Shown: one piece after another, positions 6,898 through 9,099 of the stretch
How the letters are laid out: each line of letters begins with the position of its first letter
Position numbering within the stretch: position 1 is the stretch's first letter
Source of the DNA: Actinomycetota bacterium
GTDB lineage: Bacteria > Actinomycetota > Thermoleophilia > Gaiellales > Gaiellaceae
DNA: 9,099 nt
Direction: 5' to 3'
NCBI GenBank assembly: GCA_003170995.1
Contig: PMXT01000199.1
Coordinates: 3,517-12,615, forward strand
The notes under the pieces: generated by a model
What the model was told of the DNA's origin: nothing
The model's database searches: none
The model's input: the letters and a program-made list of their open reading frames with translations, nothing else
Made by a program: the position numbers and the translations under genes

Positions 6898-6938
6898 CTT
6901 GCGGGTTGTGCATCCGAGGCGCCAACGAAACCCGCAAG
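6898..6938. repeat. 10-bp perfect inverted repeat before/within the start of the HicA-like gene
   Basis: CTTGCGGGTT (6898-6907) and AACCCGCAAG (6929-6938) are exact reverse complements separated by 21 bases. A weaker outer pair, GCGGG (6878-6882) with CCCGC (6946-6950), could extend the structure. There is no T-run, so a classical terminator for the antiporter is unlikely. An operator for the downstream XRE protein or a leader hairpin are the other possibilities. The repeat overlaps the candidate starts TTG 6899 and GTG 6908. Confidence 0.5.
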
Positions 6939-7150
6939 CTCGGTGCCCGCGCGTTCGCGATCCTGGGCTGACAGCGTTGATCGAAGCGGCGTGGGCGGCG
7001 GGTTGGTGGTGCGAAAGCAGGTTGAGCGGGCATGTGACGTGCTACTCACCGGACGGCTCGGCGATGGTGCTCGTCGCGGGCACGCCAAGCGACCGCCGTA
7101 CAGTCTCCAACACGCGCGCTGCATTGCAGCGCGCCGGTCTTGCGATCTAA
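6908..7150 (+). CDS. HicA-like (double-stranded-RNA-binding-fold) small protein, possible toxin
   Basis: This is about 80 residues from GTG 6908. After a basic N-terminus (HPRRQRNPQARCPRVRDP) comes a small alpha-beta domain with the order seen in HicA/YcfA-type proteins: a helix (LIEAAWAAGW), a strand turn with the His of SGH (His42), a strand CYSPDGSAMVLV, then TPSDRRTVSNTR and a C-terminal helix AALQRAGL. HicA toxins are mRNA interferases that use a His at the G-x-H turn. Similar stand-alone actinobacterial proteins exist whose toxicity I cannot vouch for. The start is unclear: TTG 6899, GTG 6908 and TTG 6977 are all in frame and none has a good Shine-Dalgarno sequence, while the basic leader is typical of this protein type. 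Ten bases separate its stop from the next start, suggesting one operon with the next two genes. Confidence 0.6.
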   Translation: MHPRRQRNPQARCPRVRDPGLTALIEAAWAAGWWCESRLSGHVTCYSPDGSAMVLVAGTPSDRRTVSNTRAALQRAGLAI

Positions 7151-7160
7151 GGTGGTTGGT

Positions 7161-7487
7161 ATGAACGAGATGACCGAATACCGCTGTGAAGTCGGGGTCG
7201 TGCTCGGCGCCGCCGCCTCCGAGGAGGAAATGGCCGCCATGACTGAGACCGCGCTCGAGCGGCTGCTCGGCAGCGAGAGCGCCCGCGAGTTGGCCTCGGG
7301 CTTCGTCGTCTCTGCCAATCTCGAGCGCCCGAGTATCGATGTCGACTTCACGATCGAGGCGGAGTCGGAAGCGGACGTCTACCGCAAGCTCGGCCTCCTG
7401 CTCCCGTGTCTCACCGAGGCGCTTCCTTCGCTCGAAGGGGAGCCGGTGGGAGCTCACCTGCGCCGGCTCGAGTTGGCGGCGGTATAG
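7161..7487 (+). CDS. Uncharacterised 108-residue alpha/beta protein in a toxin-antitoxin-like operon
   Basis: I do not recognise this protein. It is acidic, has no signal peptide or membrane segment, and reads as strand (YRCEVGVVLG, 7-16), helix (EEEMAAMTETALERLL, 21-36), two strands (GFVVSANLER and IDVDFTIEA, 47-67) and helix (ADVYRKLGLLLPCLTEAL, 71-88). That order (beta-alpha-beta-beta-alpha) suggests a ferredoxin-like half fold. No catalytic motif stands out. ATG 7161 is chosen because TAAGGTGG (7148-7155) lies 5 nt upstream; an in-frame ATG at 7170 is possible. It lies 10 nt after the HicA-like gene and 24 nt before the XRE gene, so the three are probably co-transcribed. By position it could be an antitoxin, a chaperone, or a HicB-like partner, but it lacks an obvious HicB sequence signature. 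GC-ending codons and the two good start signals support it as a real gene. Confidence 0.7.
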   Translation: MNEMTEYRCEVGVVLGAAASEEEMAAMTETALERLLGSESARELASGFVVSANLERPSIDVDFTIEAESEADVYRKLGLLLPCLTEALPSLEGEPVGAHLRRLELAAV

Positions 7488-7511
7488 CCGGAAGCCTGGG
7501 AGAACTGGTAA

Positions 7512-7847
7512 GTGAGCAGAAAGTACGAGGAGCTACGGAACAAGGTTCGCGCGCGCCCGGGCGCAGCAGAGCGAATCGCCGCTCGCGTCTCCGAGCTGGA
7601 GCGCGAGGCATCGCTGGCCGAGATCCGCAAGGCGCTCGAGCTGACCCAGCAGCAGCTCGCCGCCTCGCTCGGGCTCACCCAGCCGGGAATCAGCCGGATC
7701 GAGAACGAGACCGACCTCTTCGTCTCGACGCTGCGCAACTACGTCGAGGCGCTCGGCGGAGAGCTCGAGATCGCCGCGGTCTTCGAGGAGATGAGAATCC
7801 CGATCTGCACCTTCACCTCGCTCGCCGAGGAGTCGAACGCAGCTTGA
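7512..7847 (+). CDS. XRE-family helix-turn-helix regulator, HigA-antitoxin-like
   Basis: This 111-residue DNA-binding protein begins at GTG 7512 behind GGGAGA (7498-7503, 8-nt spacing). An N-terminal charged helical segment (1-34, with AERIAARVSELERE) precedes an XRE/Cro-type HTH at about 36-90: LAEIRKALELTQQQLAASLG, then the recognition helix TQPGISRIEN, then TDLFVSTLRNYVEALGGELEI. This ordering, including the STLRNYVEALGGELE signature, is typical of stand-alone HigA-like antitoxins that repress their own operon. HigA normally sits next to a RelE-fold HigB toxin, and none is present here. The upstream neighbours are instead a HicA-like protein and an unknown protein. It probably binds a palindrome near the operon promoter, and the inverted repeat at 6898-6938 is a candidate. 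The acidic C-terminal tail (91-111) may contact a partner. Confidence 0.88.
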   Translation: MSRKYEELRNKVRARPGAAERIAARVSELEREASLAEIRKALELTQQQLAASLGLTQPGISRIENETDLFVSTLRNYVEALGGELEIAAVFEEMRIPICTFTSLAEESNAA

Positions 7848-7885
7848 CCCTTGTCCATCGCGGCCTTTCGTGATGAGGTTAGCGC

Positions 7886-8674
7886 GTGGCTAAGACTTCG
7901 GCTCAGAAGAAACTCGCGAGGGGCGTACAACAGATCAAGAGACTTCAGCGTGAAGCCAAAGCCTTTGTCAGTTCGGAGCCTTATGCCTTCGAGATCGAGT
8001 CTGAGCGTCGCTCTCCGAACGAAATCCTCTATCGCTGCTTCGCCATCGAGCGGAAGGCACCGCCGCGTAACTGGTCACTCCTCGCCGGAGAAGCCATACA
8101 GAACGTCCGCTCCGCTCTCGACCATGCTGTCTGGACGGCTTGGCGTGGAGTCGCGACCAATACCGGCGATGGGAACCACACCCAGTTTCCGATCTGCGAC
8201 GATCAAGACTCCTGGAAACGAAAGCAGTGGCAACTCAAAGGCGTCCCCAGTCCTGTGCGGGCAGTCGTCAAGCGTGCGCAGCCATACGAGCGGGTGCCCC
8301 AGGCACCAACTTCGGCGTCCCTGGCGAACCTTCGAACGCTCTCCAATACGGATAAACACCGAACGCTCGCGACATTCGCCAGCATCGTCTGGTTCGAGAC
8401 CGTGGGCGTGTCGTTCGGCGCGACAATCGACGAATGGGATGTCGCCGTAGGGAAGCGGCTGGGCAAAGGTAAGACACCAATCTCTTCCTTCCTGGCCACC
8501 TCTGGTAGTGGCGTACTTAGTGAGGTGAACGTGAAGCCAAGCTTCGCCTATAACGTAGGAATCGAGGCGATGCCACTCGCAACCCTCGCACAGATCGCCC
8601 AAGTGGTCTTCGAGATCCTCACCGAGATCGAGACCGGAGCGCGCCCGCACCCATTCGCGACGTATCCGCTCTAG
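7886..8674 (+). CDS. Uncharacterised 262-residue protein with an R-x4-H motif
   Basis: This belongs to a type of hypothetical protein I have seen scattered in bacterial genomes, with no assigned function. The N-terminus is Lys/Arg-rich (1-25). Residues 64-86 (LLAGEAIQNVRSALDHAVW) form a helix carrying Arg75-x4-His80, which resembles the R-x4-6-H ribonuclease motif of HEPN domains, although the residue after Arg is Ser rather than the usual polar Asn/Asp/His. A short FPI motif follows (101-103), then AQPYERV (131-137) and a helix ending in LRTLSNTDKHRTL (149-161) with a conserved-looking DKHR. The C-terminal third is beta-rich and closes with a helix (231-249). There is no signal peptide or membrane segment. 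GTG 7886 is supported by GAGG (7875-7878, 7-nt spacing). Codon use is less GC-rich than in the antiporter gene, suggesting transfer. Placement after a toxin-antitoxin-like operon hints at a defence or mobile-island role, which is inference. Confidence 0.75.
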   Translation: MAKTSAQKKLARGVQQIKRLQREAKAFVSSEPYAFEIESERRSPNEILYRCFAIERKAPPRNWSLLAGEAIQNVRSALDHAVWTAWRGVATNTGDGNHTQFPICDDQDSWKRKQWQLKGVPSPVRAVVKRAQPYERVPQAPTSASLANLRTLSNTDKHRTLATFASIVWFETVGVSFGATIDEWDVAVGKRLGKGKTPISSFLATSGSGVLSEVNVKPSFAYNVGIEAMPLATLAQIAQVVFEILTEIETGARPHPFATYPL

Positions 8675-8752
8675 GTCGGACTGCCACGCCTGCTTGCCAC
8701 GCGCTAGTCGTGCCTGTGGTGTCAAGGGATAGTTACCCGACCCCTTGCAGGA

Positions 8753-8764
8753 GAACACATGTTC
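8753..8764. promoter_or_regulatory. LexA/SOS box 1 (GAACACATGTTC)
   Basis: GAAC-N4-GTTC is followed by G, matching the Gram-positive and actinobacterial LexA operator (CGAAC-N4-GTTCG type). It lies just upstream of the imuB-like gene, which is LexA-controlled in organisms where it has been studied. Its centre is 17 bp from that of the second box. Confidence 0.85.
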
Positions 8765-8770
8765 GTGTAG
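8759..8770 (+). other. Possible three-codon leader minigene
   Basis: AGGAG (8749-8753) lies 5 nt before ATG 8759, which reads ATG TTC GTG TAG. It overlaps LexA box 1 and stops at the first base of box 2. The imuB-like start candidates, 8776 and 8785, lack their own Shine-Dalgarno sequence and follow within a few bases. Ribosome re-initiation is therefore conceivable, but chance is equally possible for so short a frame. Confidence 0.25.
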
Positions 8771-8781
8771 AACATATGTTC
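8770..8781. promoter_or_regulatory. LexA/SOS box 2 (GAACATATGTTC)
   Basis: This is a perfect 12-bp palindrome followed by G and equal to the textbook Gram-positive LexA operator core. It overlaps a weak -10-like TAGAAC (8768-8773), which lies 17 bp after TTGCAG (8745-8750). A LexA dimer bound here would block polymerase. It also contains an in-frame ATG (8776) of the imuB-like gene. Confidence 0.88.
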
Positions 8782-8784
8782 GCA

Positions 8785-9099
8785 ATGATCGCCTGTCTCC
8801 TCATTCCGGGCTTCGAATTACGGGCGGTTCTGGCGGGGCGGCCGGAACTCCAAGGACGGCCACTGGCGCTCGAGCCACTGCCAGGCAGCAACAATGGAAT
8901 CGGGCCGGTGACGGCGGCGGCAGAGGCCGGGGTGAGGCCGGGGATGCGCCTGGGGGAGGCGCTCTCTGTGTGTCCACGACTCTGTCTGCTGGAGCCCGAT
9001 CCGGCCCGAGTTGAAGCCGAGTGGGAGCACCTGCTGCGGCGGCTGGAGGACGTCGGCATCGCCGTCGAGCCCGAGCAGCCGGGCTGCCTCTACTTCGAG
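8785..9099 (+). CDS. imuB: ImuB-like inactive Y-family DNA polymerase, N-terminal part (cut by window end)
   Basis: The first 105 residues are present and the frame is open at the right edge. The protein aligns by eye with the N-terminus of ImuB/DinP-like Y-family polymerase homologues: the opening strand IACLLIPGFELRAVL, a palm-finger segment ending in TAAAEAGVRPGMRLGEALSVCP (43-64), LLEPDP (68-73) and the LYFE strand (102-105). True Y-family polymerases have a catalytic Asp in the first strand and an S-x-D-E motif in the second. Here the first strand reads IPGF with no acid and only a Glu remains in the second, as in catalytically dead ImuB. ImuB links DnaE2 to the beta clamp during mutagenic translesion synthesis. 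Start 8785 is conservative; in-frame ATG 8776 is an alternative. Neither has a Shine-Dalgarno sequence. Two LexA boxes directly upstream support SOS induction. Confidence 0.85.
   Translation, partial: MIACLLIPGFELRAVLAGRPELQGRPLALEPLPGSNNGIGPVTAAAEAGVRPGMRLGEALSVCPRLCLLEPDPARVEAEWEHLLRRLEDVGIAVEPEQPGCLYFE

Noticed and set aside
6878..6950. tRNA-like nested pairing (GCGGG/CCCGC around the inverted repeat)
   Set aside because: There is no T-loop GTTC motif, no 7-bp acceptor stem and no usable anticodon arm, so it does not fold as a tRNA.
6855..7457. 200-residue reverse open frame across the toxin-antitoxin-like genes
   Set aside because: It is antisense to two forward genes with good start signals and has no recognisable domain.
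8723..8747. CAAGGG/CCCTTG 6-bp inverted repeat upstream of imuB
   Set aside because: The stem is short with a 13-nt loop and no T-run; it could be a weak terminator for the preceding gene, but I cannot support that.
1..9099. CRISPR array, insertion sequence ends or att sites
   Set aside because: No regularly spaced repeats, transposase or integrase frame, or paired terminal repeats were seen; the only long repeats are the M23 paralogs.

Overview
The window looks like a chromosomal segment of a high-GC Gram-positive bacterium, most plausibly an actinobacterium and perhaps a soil Thermoleophilia/Solirubrobacter-type lineage. The grounds are GC-rich codon use with GTG starts, GAAC-N4-GTTC LexA boxes of the Gram-positive type, an ImuB-like mutasome gene, and an M15 peptidase of a kind common in actinobacteria. 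The lineage is inference; no rRNA or marker gene is present.

Left part (about 1-5520), envelope and secretion. A reverse-strand UspA stress protein (47-508) is divergent from a forward run of exported or membrane proteins: a secreted M15 zinc D,D-peptidase-like enzyme (623-1273), a small membrane protein of unknown role (1288-1707), a secreted S1 trypsin-fold serine protease with a long propeptide (1761-3092), and two tandem paralogs, each with a signal peptide, an M23-type zinc peptidase domain and a C-terminal beta-rich domain (3310-4302 and 4524-5513). A strong hairpin terminator follows the serine protease. All four hydrolases keep their recognisable catalytic or metal-binding residues, so the block looks like a set of cell-wall and protein hydrolases acting outside the membrane.

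Middle (5672-6835): a CPA2/Kef-type cation:proton antiporter with its own strong Shine-Dalgarno sequence. Its usual Asp-Asp or Asn-Asp pair reads Thr-Asp.

Right part (about 6840-8674), accessory. Three short, closely spaced genes encode a HicA-like protein, a 108-residue protein I do not recognise, and an XRE/HigA-type DNA-binding protein. Together they resemble a toxin-antitoxin operon with an extra middle component. A 10-bp perfect inverted repeat sits at the start of this block. A 262-residue uncharacterised protein with an R-x4-H motif follows.

Right edge (8753-9099): two tandem, perfectly matching LexA boxes lie at the start of an imuB-like gene that runs off the window. This is an SOS-controlled mutagenic translesion-synthesis locus whose partners (for example dnaE2) would be expected just beyond the edge. 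The second LexA box overlaps a possible start codon of imuB.
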